A DNA stretch of 64,000 bases. Source: Cyclospora cayetanensis (Eukaryota; Apicomplexa; Conoidasida; Eucoccidiorida; Eimeriidae). The notes beneath the pieces are model-generated. The model was not told the DNA's origin and made no database searches. It saw only the letters and a list, made by a program, of their open reading frames with translations. The stretch lies in NCBI RefSeq assembly GCF_002999335.1, contig NW_020312087.1, positions 42,078-106,077 of the forward strand, written 5' to 3'. The position numbers were made by a program, and so were the translations under genes. Positions 47,402-58,080 of the stretch are shown here, piece by piece (position 1 is the stretch's first letter; each line of letters begins with the position of its first letter).

Positions 47402-48325
47402 CTAGTTGGTTTGGGCCTGAGAGATGGCATCCCATTGGGCTAGCCTGTAACACACCGGCAGCACAAGGGCATACAGATCCTATGAAGCATCTACGCAGGG
47501 AAAAGACAAGCAACGCTTTGCAGAAAGACAAGGACAAGCAGCTTACGTGAAGGGAGCGCCATCCTTGAATGCGTCTGGTGTCGTCAAACAGACAACTCCC
47601 AGAGCATTGGTGTCCTTCTCTGTGCACTTTACAATTCTGCAATCCGCAACGGGCGGGGTTTGGGCATTGTACATTGCAACTAAGGACACGTTGTTAATGT
47701 CTTTGTAGAGATCGACACCGTCATCTTTTGATGGAGGCAAGCCAGTGAAGTTGGTGAACGCAGCCTTCCATGTTCTTATTGCCTCGTTGCATCTGCAGCA
47801 GTCCTTTGTGTGAGAATCCGATATGGGTGTGAACGCGTATGTCCCTGACTTAGCCTCCAAATCCTTCTTGTCTAGGGTCGACTTCTGCGAAACCAGCGAA
47901 GCTGAACCATAAAACAACGCTATCAAAAATTTCACGCAAATAAGCAAGCATCGTTCTACGGGGGTGGAGGGGTGGAAATCAGCGCACCTTTAGGAGAGCA
48001 CTGCATACAGGTTTCCAAAAGTCCTGTGAGCTATCGGGAAGACTCGCAGCAGAACTGTCTGTGGCCGCGGTAAAATTTTCAAGTCCCGCAGCCATGCGGG
48101 CTTCGTTAAGCTTGTTGAGACACGTGACATGGTCACCTGCAAACATGTCGCACTGCCACACTTCAGAAATTGAGTCGCCTACTCAAGAAGCACATAGAAA
48201 CAACTCTTTGTGGAGGACAGATAAAGGCACATACTCAGTTCGACTGCAATAGTGTCATCTGATGCCATGGAATCCCCAAAGAGCACTGAGGCGCATGCGA
48301 GAGCGAGGAATTTCCGGGCCACCAT
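47402..48325 (-). CDS. TA4/SAG-family surface antigen (four exons), stop before the GPI tail
   Basis: Eimeria surface antigens of this family are secreted, Cys-rich, CAP-like proteins normally held by a GPI anchor. Exons: 48325-48235, 48178-47988, 47884-47547, 47444-47402; all introns are GT-AG and phases 1, 0, 2 agree. The product is 220 residues. The signal peptide is MVARKFLALACASVLFGDS. Family features are VTCLNKLNEARMAAGLENFT, FWKPVCSALLK, SGTYAFTPISD, TWKAAFTNFTGLPP and TPPVADCRIVKCTE, followed by the C-terminal DGAPFT-LAQWDAI across intron 3. The frame then meets TAG at 47404-47402. Beyond it, in the same frame, a GPI-signal-like hydrophobic tail continues to TAA. As read, the product would be secreted without an anchor. 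The antigen assignment is firm; the meaning of the stop is open. Confidence 0.88.
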
Positions 48326-49129
48326 TTTCTTTTCAAAAAAGTGATGAGGTAAAAATACTTCCTTACACAGCAAAAAAGGGCACAACAAAATGAACTGATA
48401 CTGCTCAGTGGTGTTCTGCTCTTGCCCGTGGAGAACTAACTCTCTGAAGGGCGAGAGAATTTGCGTGGCGTCGCACAGGGGACCGCCTTCCGTTGGCGTC
48501 GGACCTGAAGCCTTTTCTACGTTGCCTCTTGAGACTTTGCTATCTGTAAGTAGCAGAAAATACAAAATGAAAAAGTGTATCGTCTAAAGTTATGCGGGTG
48601 AAAAGGCTATTTAGATCGCCATTTGCTTAGGATTTCCCGACGGCCGCCCCACAGTTCAGGGATTCCTGCACACTCGCTGATGCTCGTCGCGAAGTTTTCA
48701 GATGTGTACATCATGGACACATAAGCTATGAGCAATACCTATTTGGAGTACTGGTAAGCGAGCTTGGAGCTACAAACTAGCGGAGTGCGGCACTGCAGAG
48801 GCAGTTGCATTTTGCTAGACATGCTACACATAAACGGTTACTACTATAATAGTTGAATTTAAGTAGGAGGTGATTTTAAATGAAGTATTTGGCCTGCGTG
48901 TTTCATTGTGTTCAGAGGGATTTGTTAGCTTGATAGCAGAAGACACCTTGCTGTGTGCGAGTGCGGTAGATGCCATACGCAGCTACCTGTGAATACTCAA
49001 ACCGCCTTCAGAGTGCAGCTAAGCACCAACCTAGCTGTCCCATCCCCCTTGTTTCAGCGAATCCGAAGGTCTACGGGAGGAGAAGGATGAAGTTGTGTGG
49101 GGAACCTTGTTTGTAACGCACTCTAAAAT

Positions 49130-49420
49130 CTTTCTCTGTTGGGAGCCACTTGTATTTGTACTCAATACAAACTTCACAGAAAGTTCTTCAGTGGTTTGCA
49201 TGTAGGCATCTCTTGTTTTTCTTGCCCTCCTGCATGAGAGTTCGCAAAAAAATGAGGGGAGAGGGACAGCCACGGTGCGCATAGCTGCAGCCTCTAAGCA
49301 CTCGGAGCATGTACAATGAGTTGCACACGGCATCTACCGCACACGCACACAGCAATGCGCCTGCTTGTATCAACCTAAGAGTAGTCTCCAATTAAGAAGA
49401 TATGCGAACAGCCCAAACGA
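49130..49420 (-). repeat. LTR-like repeat, low-coordinate copy (3' end of the element)
   Basis: Landmarks are 'gtactcaatacaaacttcacagaaagttctt', 'gggacagcca.ggtgcgca.ag', 'cacgcacacagcaatgcgc' and 'gcttgtatcaacctaagagtag'. They recur in the same order at 53845-54100 and in part at 31050-31320, 27180-27450 and 43030-43130. Confidence 0.6.
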
Positions 49421-51156
49421 TTTCTAAATTCCTTCAAAATTCCTAAATAAACATATCTACTATAGTAGAAAGTGTCTCAGGCAGCTCAACCCGCGTCACG
49501 TTCCCCACAATTCAAAAGCCTTGGTCCTAGTTTCCCTACCTGTACATCCAGACCACACACAGGGAGGCCCTGCTCAATCGCTATTCTACAGGCAATTAGA
49601 AATGCACAATATAGTAAGATTGAGAGAGAAAATCCTGACAGCAACCCGTAATGAGAAGTGGATGGAAACAGGTCACACGCACTAGCAAACAACAAATGAG
49701 GGACCAGACCAACAGCTCCATGGCAGCGTGATGTCTTGTTGTAATCGGACGGGTGAACGATGTGGACCTCCTGCTATAAGAAAAAGAAAGCAAAAGACAA
49801 GTACTCCTGCAAAGGAACCCAAACACACTCTTGTTTAGTGATGCCTCCACGCCTGAGGGCACCATTTCCTTGCAAGTACAGCCGATGCACGCAGCATAGG
49901 CGGCATCAGAGCCCCAATAGAGGCCTAGGGAAGGGTTTAAAGACAGCATACCAGAAAGTGTTTGTTAATTATTCCGAGTGTGATAAACAACATAACAATA
50001 ATAACGTGGATTTCCAAGCAATATCCTTATAGGAAAGTATCTTTTTCAGGCAAAAATGCGCCGGCGATAAACAATTACCAAGGAATGCGGGGAGCATCGC
50101 CCATGTCAACTAGCGTTGATAACCAAAAGAGCCGCGAATTCTCTCTCCACCAGCAAATCTCGCAACTACTGCTTCATCAACAACTCAGCCGGATATTCCC
50201 CTTCTCATTTTGCTGAACACTCCTGTCTAGAATATCCTCAGTGTTCAATATTCTCGAAGTATTGTACTTCTACGGCTCCCTGTAGACCTTTCCCCGCCAC
50301 TCGGGCTGAATGCCTCCGCGGGAAAATCCGCAAACAATTCTGACAGGTTTGAAACTTCGTAAGGAAGCCAATGTTGACCGCACTGCGGCACCTACAATCA
50401 CTAGGGAAATAAAAAGAGTAAGAAAGAGCATTGATTTGTGAGAGAATGGCAAAAATTCTTGCCTCCTGGTCGCGAGCTTGTTCCTCTGGCCATCTTGTGC
50501 ATCTCGTAAAGCCTGTCGTGCCACCAGGACCAATTCTCCGGCTCGAAACGTACAGTCGACCGCCGCTTACTATAATCAGGTGTCTCTTAAGCTTTGAACA
50601 TACTATCGCATGCACTATCAAGCTGCACTGTGAGTCCCTCCGCTGGTAAGTGTAGCGGCTGACCCCGGAGCAGCAGGTCCAGGCTGAGATCCGACAATGG
50701 TTTCTCAGCAGTGTGGACCGGGGGTGCGGTAGGCGCCGGGTAGTCGTGGGTGTGCTGCTTTATTATATAAGCATTCACCACAGAGAGTAAAATCAAGCTC
50801 GACCATTGAATGATAGCTATCAAAGAGCTGCATATGCAGCAGAAGAGTGCGTTTGGTGCGTTATATATGTCTATCTGCCTCAGGGTTGGTTCGCAGTGGT
50901 CACCCCATAAGAAATGTGTAGACAGGTCGTAATTACACTCCAGAACGTCCTAATGAGTCATCAATCCCTGTCCACAGCGATACTTCGCATACTTGGGAAT
51001 CCTGTGTATATGATCTTGCAATAATTCAGTGACGCACTGCTCTCTGACAGCTAGAGCGGGGCATGAAATAGCCATATTTGTTTTGGCAAGGACGTTGATG
51101 ATATCCTGGTCCATAATCTCTCACAGTTCAACAATAAAGTTCGTGGTCAAAGCTAT

Positions 51157-51660
51157 TCAGATCCTTGCAGGAACCTGAAGGTTAGCGAAAGGCTCGGTGT
51201 AGGGATTTGCGTAGATTCCACTGCTCACCATCTGGGCATGGCAGTGCATACTTCTCTCCCGCGGGACACACCCCAGGCCACCCGACAGACCGTAAGAGCT
51301 TTTCACTGTAGTGTGAACCCCACCATAACCCAAAAGTACATAACCATGGGCTTTGCGCAAAATGGCACTGCAGAGAGAAGTTGGATTGTGCGAGCGACTG
51401 AGCCCTCGCTTTGTTTTGAACTATGGAAGGCTATTCTTAACGCCAATGCGCTAGTGCTTGGTTCTTGAGCCATTCTGGATGTTGGCAACCGTCTAAGATG
51501 CATGGGTTTCAAACGAATGAGTCCTCTCACTAAATTATAATAGAAATCGTGAATCATCGTAGAGAAGTGCAGTTTCTCTGCATGCTCATGAATTACCGGG
51601 TTGCCGCAAGAGCGCATTGGCAATCACCTTGTTGATGCTCTCAGAGGCCCTAATTGTGGA
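51157..51660 (-). pseudogene. Reverse transcriptase end / integrase zinc-finger remnant
   Basis: The minus-strand reading contains EKLHFSTMIHDFYYNLVRGL, resembling the Ty3/gypsy 'YRRFI..FS.IA.PL..L' block. A following frame reads KAHGYVLLGYGGVHTTVKS, which resembles 'EAHD....GH.GV.KT...' with one zinc-ligand His lost. Stops and frame changes separate the parts, so it is not functional. Confidence 0.5.
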
Positions 51661-53844
51661 GCACGAGGGCGCCAAGCCAACTTACAAGTCTAAGATTTCG
51701 TCCGTACAGCCGGTGGCAACGACGTGGCAATGGGTGGTTTTTTCTCCGGGGTTCCACAAATACTAAAGCATGTCGTGTTATTTGACTCGCTTTCCGTAAA
51801 ATGAACATCGGTATCTAGTGAGGGCAAAGGAAGCCCATGAGGCATGGTAAGGCGTAAAAAAGTGCCGGCACTATATATATGAGCGTCATTTAAATGTCCA
51901 GACGGGCTGTTGGCCTTTAATGTAGTTTTTTGAAATGTGTTTAGGACTTTTATTGTGAAGCTTACAATCGGGCGGTTCAAGTACAGGAAGCGTTGTAAGG
52001 CGGCCAGTAAGCGTCCCTGGCGTCGCATCAGCCCCATCTGTCCAGGTCTTAAACTGGGTTTTATTCGTCTCAGATAACAAGCAACAATTCTAGTAGATTT
52101 AACCAATTGTTCGATATGAAAAGCAGGCTGAGAGAACTGATCAACGTCCGTTGGCTGCGTGATAGCCAGGGCCACGCCGTGATTGCTTCAATCTGTGCGG
52201 GATTTGGTCTTGCTTCCGCAACCAAAACATAAAACCAAGGAAGCACACTTGTTCTTAGAGATTGAAGACACTTGCATGAACTTATATTCCACTACTTGTC
52301 CACCTGCTGAATCGCATGCACTTGTAGCTTCCTTTCAGCATTTCGCCAGAGTACTCTGGCTTTTTTCATGCATAAAGACCCATCCATCCCTGCATTACAG
52401 GCTCATTCAAGTTCCGAAAATATGGATAGTTTATTTTAGCTGAGATATTTAAAAGCCTGGACAGCATGCAGCCATACTGAAGCTTCCTAGTGCTATTGTA
52501 GTGCGTCGTATTTTGCTTGGTGTGAGGGGTAACGGGGATTTCCAAGAGGGCGTCTGCTGAGTGAAATGCCGCGTAGATTGTTGATCCGCGTAGCATGTCG
52601 AGCATATTCGCCAATACGCAGCAGCTGAAAGTTCTGCTACACAGCTACTTGCCATTCACCGCGTCATAGCCCGCGTGAGGTCCTTCTGCTACCTTGATGC
52701 GCCTTTGCTCGCTTAGCAACCTGCTCTTGCTGGTTCCCATTTTGTTGCTGAAACTCTTTGTTTTGCACACGCTTGCAGCTCTGAATTATATACCCCGTTC
52801 ACCCAGCTAGGATAAACCGCATTGGTGAAGGGCTATCTGGGGCTGCATATGAGTGCAGGTTCACTCGGCTGTCTTTTCGCGTCCACCGTGGACTGGAGTC
52901 TAGAGCCGGTTGACACAGCCCCGACGTCCAACGGTTCTGAATCCCAGCTTGGCTATTCCTTTCAAGCCCCATAATCAGGCATTGCGTTCATTTGATCCTG
53001 AAACCGTAAGTAGTGCACCAGTTGCGGAAAACCCACTAGTAGGCCTATTAGTCGATGTGTCGTTGCCCGCCCTGCGACCAGTTGACGAGCCACATTGGGT
53101 AGACACGAGATAGAGTACTAAAATCCAACTCTTTATCAACTTTGTTGACTCTCCTAAACCAAATTTCCTATCTGAATGTATACTAATGTATTGATATACT
53201 GCCCTGCTTCAGCTCAATTCTCCCAAAGCTTGCAGGGAAGCTGATCTCGGCACAAACCGATGAGTCCGGGCATGTATAAAGGCGGGAACTGAAGTAATTT
53301 GTGCAGGCAGACGGCATCCGGCACATGAACTTACCCACCGCTAAATTGTTTATTCTTCCGGTATCCAGGCCCTAAGGAGTACTCATTTCCTTGCATGAGG
53401 GTACAAAACCTTGTACATTTTCACCGAGCCGATGAAGTTTTCGAGTACTTGCCAATCCTTACGGCTGCTATGCTTTCTTAAATGGCAAGAGCTCAGTGAT
53501 GCAGCCGAGCAATGTTAATCAGCTGAGAAATTATGCCTGTCTATCAGCTGTTTTACTACTGCGTTCACACCAGTTCGCAAGCCTGCCTCTGGAGCCTGAA
53601 CCGACATCGTGCTACCACATACTTCTATCAACAGATAGTATGTATAGGCCTGTCACTTTAAAAGCTAAAATTGCTGAATTAGGAAACGATTTGATCGGAA
53701 CAAAAGGCTCAGGGAGCTTGTTATACGGCAGCATGATATCCCACTACATCCGGTGCCTGTGGCTCATGGGCGGGAACGGCCACTTCGAAGCGTGCGCCAA
53801 TTCTAGCTACGACGTTGCATCTGAAGTGTCCGTATAAAGGCACT

Positions 53845-54100
53845 TGGCTCTTTACTCAAATCAAGATTGGGAGGAATTTATAGAGTGCCCTGCCAGAGAA
53901 ACTCCATTCGTCCCCTGCGCTCGCCCCTTTGGATTCCGGCAAGAGGGTGGAGGGACAGCCAAGGTGCGCACAGTTGCTGCGCACTCTGAGCACTCTAAGC
54001 ATTCACAGCGCGGTGCACACTGCGTTAATAGCACACGTATACTTTGCATTGAGGTAACCCTGCTGTGCAATAATAAGATAGGCGAGCAGCTAAACCAAGT
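53845..54100 (-). repeat. LTR-like repeat, high-coordinate copy (5' end of the element)
   Basis: It shares 'tttactcaaatcaaga', 'gagggacagccaaggtgcgcacag.tgc' and the following 'ctctgagcactctaagcat' section with 49140-49330 in the same orientation, at a spacing that suits a 5-kb LTR element. Divergence is high, so this is an old insertion. Confidence 0.5.
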
Positions 54101-54129
54101 AGCCAATTCTGTACTGATTAAGTGATGTA

Positions 54130-55830
54130 CAGTGGTAAGAAAAAAGATTCTTCCGCCGCAGATAGGATTTGGTAACGAAGTATCTCATGATGGAAACACT
54201 GAGGTGGCAGTAAAGGCTAGTTTCAATAAAGCAAGCTTTTACTTGGACACTTCCTGCTTAAACCCTAATTATTGTACAATACTTCGTAACGAGGTGATTG
54301 TAGGCGTGTCGTTAGAGCTTCTGTATTATCTGAAGAATCAGTAGGGTTCCTTATAGAATCTCTGTCACGGATGCTTAGCCACAAGAACATAATTAAGGAT
54401 AGAATAACAACACTATTTCTTTATAAGAACTCTTATTTCTCCTTGCTCTCAACCCACACGGTTTCGGCCGCAGGAGAGGAAGGACAATGCTACAAATAGT
54501 TACATTCCCTGATCACTTCAGGGATTCTCAGAAGTTTGCACATACTTTGAGTAATAGTACGCAAGCACAAACCGCTCATTCTTGTACTGTCGAGTTTAGC
54601 CACCCTCTACATCAATCGAAGGAACAGTCCAACTAAAGATTCGATGCTTATATATATGTACATTCAATTTTTAACATTTTGTACCCGAAGTAAAGCTACA
54701 GTAGGAGTAGTTTCGAGGAAAAGTTTGGCGTGGACCCTGTCTTGACCATCTCTACGCTCGCTTTTTAGCTTTCTAGGATAAATACGAGTCTCTCCCCCTA
54801 TAACCCAATACTCGGAGAGCTGTCTTTGCAATCGGAATGTGGTATTTCGCTGGAGTATTGCTTTTTAGGGATTTCTGGATGTACATTTATGTGTGTCCCC
54901 TGCGGCGGTACGTGTTCGACACAAGTTCCGCATAAAATGCCCTTCCCATTGAAACTAGCAGATACCGCACTGCATATCATCCGATGCTAAAAGCGTTACT
55001 ACGGAGCAATGTTTTATGAGTATATTTCGGTCGTGTTTCAAAGTGCAGCGCCTCCTTGTGCAGACAGACCCTGGAGCCTTTGTGCCGCCCCCGTGAGCCA
55101 TGGATACAACACGAAGCCGGCGGGTTCTGTCACATCAGCGCCTCTCCCTGGAGCTTCTGGTAGCATAATACTCCAAAGCACAAATGAAATGCGAAGCATG
55201 AACAAACTAAAAGGGAAAGTCCCCTTGTCTAGCCCCTCATCGCCGGTCGATACGTGGTCTTCTGTTGCTGTAGAAGGCGCACGCGACCGACGGCTGCCCG
55301 AGCCGGCCTAGGGGCGGCTGCGACGGTGGCGCCATCCATCGTTGCCGTGTCCCTCCGTTCTTTGCTTGTTAGCGTGTTTTTGTCTGAAGAATTTTATTTT
55401 AAGTTTAAGGCGCTTTTACAGGCAATTGTGTGTAGGTACTGCAGATACAGAGTAGTACGCCTGGGAGCTAGGCGACCCGCCAAGCCCTTCTTCATTCAGT
55501 CTCCTGCTTCGGCACCGCCGACTGCAACGCCCCATTCCCAGCGCCAACACCTGCCGCATGAGCTGCAGACGCGCTCGAAATGCTGTGCCTCTTCCTCAGT
55601 GCACAAGGCAAAAAACCTTCAAGATTGATGCCTTGCGGAGCCGCAGCAGCAACGCGGTCAGGGACAGTTGCGGGCGCGGCGGCCAGATGATCTGCAACAC
55701 GCTTCCGTGTCAAAAAAGCGAAAGCCACTCACAAGGAGAGCCTGCACAGGCAAGGGCTGAAAAGGGTCTAGAGGAGCCAGGATGACGCCCGAGACACTGC
55801 CCTAGCTGTTGGAAGGCTCTAGTTTCTCAG
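54130..55830. other. Intergenic region upstream of the Gln-rich gene
   Basis: 54130-55000 is AT-rich with nothing coding-like. From 55000 the base composition rises to that of the next gene, and short plus-strand frames (55009-55311, 55254-55628, 55558-55785) may include its first exon. The downstream exon begins at an acceptor (agtttctcag, ending at 55830) with an upstream in-frame stop, so an earlier exon is required. Which frame supplies it could not be decided. Confidence 0.4.
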
Positions 55831-58046
55831 GAGGACGCTCTCCCTGTGCTTCCTCCCCCTCTTCCTCTCTCCCTCTCTCTTCCTCTCGATTTCGCCCATC
55901 GTGTAATACAGCCAGCGCTACAGGCCTCGCTGCTCTAGCTGCAGCCGCACTGGTGCAAGGGGCCTCTAGCCAGTGCGAGCTCCCCGTATTATACGGCTGC
56001 ATGCGGCACCTCTCCCCCATGAGACAGCCCCTCCCACTGCAGCATCGGAAACAAGACGCTCAGCTCATGATGAATCCCCAGAGGCCCCTGCTGGCGCATC
56101 CCTCGGCGCAGCTCGCAATGTCGCCTCCACAGCAGCAGTTTTATGCTAATCCCAGGCAGCAGCAACACACGGCGCTGTCGCCTTTGCAACACACGATGGT
56201 GCAGCAGCGACACGGGCCGCCACACGGCGGCATTCCAGGAGCTGTATTACTTTCCAATTTCCCTACAGAAGAGCGAACGGGATGGGAAGATAAGTGGCAG
56301 CAGCAGCAGCATGCTCAGCGACCGCAACAGCAGTATGCTCAGCAACAGCAGTATGCTCAGCAACAGCAGCAACAGCAGTATGCTCAGCAGCAGCAACAAC
56401 AACAATATGCTCAGCAACAGCAGCAACAACAGTATGCTCAGCAGCAGCAACAACAACAATATGCTCAGCAACAGCAACAGCAGTATGCTCATCAACAGCA
56501 GCAGCAGTATGCTCATCAACAGCAACAGCAGTATGCTCATCAACAGCAGCAGCAGTGTGCTCAGCAGCAGCAGCAACAACAACCTACCCAGCAGCGGCCT
56601 TACACGTACAACATGCAGCAGAACTCGTATCGGCATACTCGACAGCCTCAGCAGGATCTGCGACTCCGCAGCGAATGCACGGAGGCTGAGGCTGGAAGCT
56701 ATGGCCTGCGACACTCCAGCGATCCTTATAATCCGGGGAAGAGCCTGCCCCTCTTGAAGGGGCCCCTCAATACCAACCCGACTGATCTGCAAAAGCGAAT
56801 TCAGTGCGCCTTGGAAGAATATGCGCTCTGCCGGAGTGCTGTGGTCGCTGCAGTGATGGTGGCAAGGCCACTCTTCTGCGTAGGGTGGCTGTAGCTGCCT
56901 CTGTCGCTGCTCAAACACCCCGTTTCGCCTGTTCAGCTGCTTCAGTTAGTCTCTGTTCCTCCTGCTGCTGTGCTGCGAGCAGGTCGGCTACTGCCCAGGT
57001 GCACGCGCTGAGGGCGTCGCTGAGTGAGGAAGCTCTGCGAGGCCATCACGATCCTGAGGCGTGGATCCTCTTGCTGCAGCAGGAGGAATTTGTTGCGCTT
57101 ATGCAGCAGGAAGAGCAGCTGCTCCTGGAGATAGAGGAGCAGCAGCAGCAACAGAAGGAAAAGCAGCAACACAAGGGAGGCCTGAGAAGCGACTTCTCAG
57201 CAGCACGCATGAGAACAAAGTCTCATGGCCTCACTAGGGCAGGTGAATACAATCGGTTTTGAGTGTGGCTGAGGCAGGAGAAAAGATTCCAGCCACTACC
57301 CCCCCCATCCGTACGAATGTAGCTGCAATAGCATGCTGGGGCCTTCCCAGCCTTCGCTTCGTGCATGGTGCATCATCCTGCCCTCTTGCCGCTTCAAAGC
57401 TTTGCAGCGGCTGCTGTCTACTGCCTGTGCTCCTGCAGGAGGGTTGCATGGCGGACGAAGGCTGCCGGACGGCAGCTCGCGCACAGACTCTGCGACGGCC
57501 CTAAGAGACTGCCACACACGCCTTCCTGGAGCCACAGGCGCGGCTGCAGCGAGAGATGCTGAGCACGAGAGAGAGTGGTGCTCAGACTTCAGCAGGCATG
57601 CCAGGAGCAGCAGCAACAGCAGCAGTAGTAGTAGCATTGCAGCGGTGTCCGACAGTATCAGCGACGCTTACCCCAGCCGCCAGCAGCAGCTTGTGCGGGG
57701 TCGGCAACATCAGCAGCATCAGCATCAGCAACATCAGCATCAGCAAGCACGCAGCAAGAATCAGCAGCCGCCGCTGAGGCCCCTCGCCAGCACATCCAGT
57801 ACGGACGCGTCTGCCCTCAAAGGCCCTTTGAGCCCCAGTGCGGCGTCTTTTCTGCAGCAGCAGCAGCAAAGAAGAGGCCTTGCAGGAAGAACTCGCAGCA
57901 CTGCTGCGACGACTACGGGTGCAGCGGCTGCCACTGCTGCACCGCCCCCCCATTCAGCAGCAACGCCTCCCGCACGTACAGTATCCCGCAAAATCGCTGG
58001 CAGTCGCAGGCCTTTGCCAAGAACGGCGGCCTCAGCAGGCTCGGCT

Positions 58047-58080
<34 letters not shown>

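Larger units (their letters stand above)
49130..54120 (-). mobile_element. Near full-length decayed Ty3/gypsy-type retroelement
   Basis: An LTR-like repeat at 49130-49420 and a diverged partner at about 53845-54100, in the same orientation, bracket about 4.4 kb. The internal region reads on the minus strand: unassigned gag/protease part (53800-52200), possible protease/RT part (52175-51690), end of reverse transcriptase (about 51660-51303), integrase zinc-finger-like section (51360-51160), integrase remnants (51050-50590) and a tail to the low-coordinate repeat. Stops and shifts are frequent throughout. The 49130-51330 part is colinear with the copy at 31050-33240. About 5 kb is a normal Ty3/gypsy length. 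Domain calls in the 5' half are weak. Confidence 0.65.
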
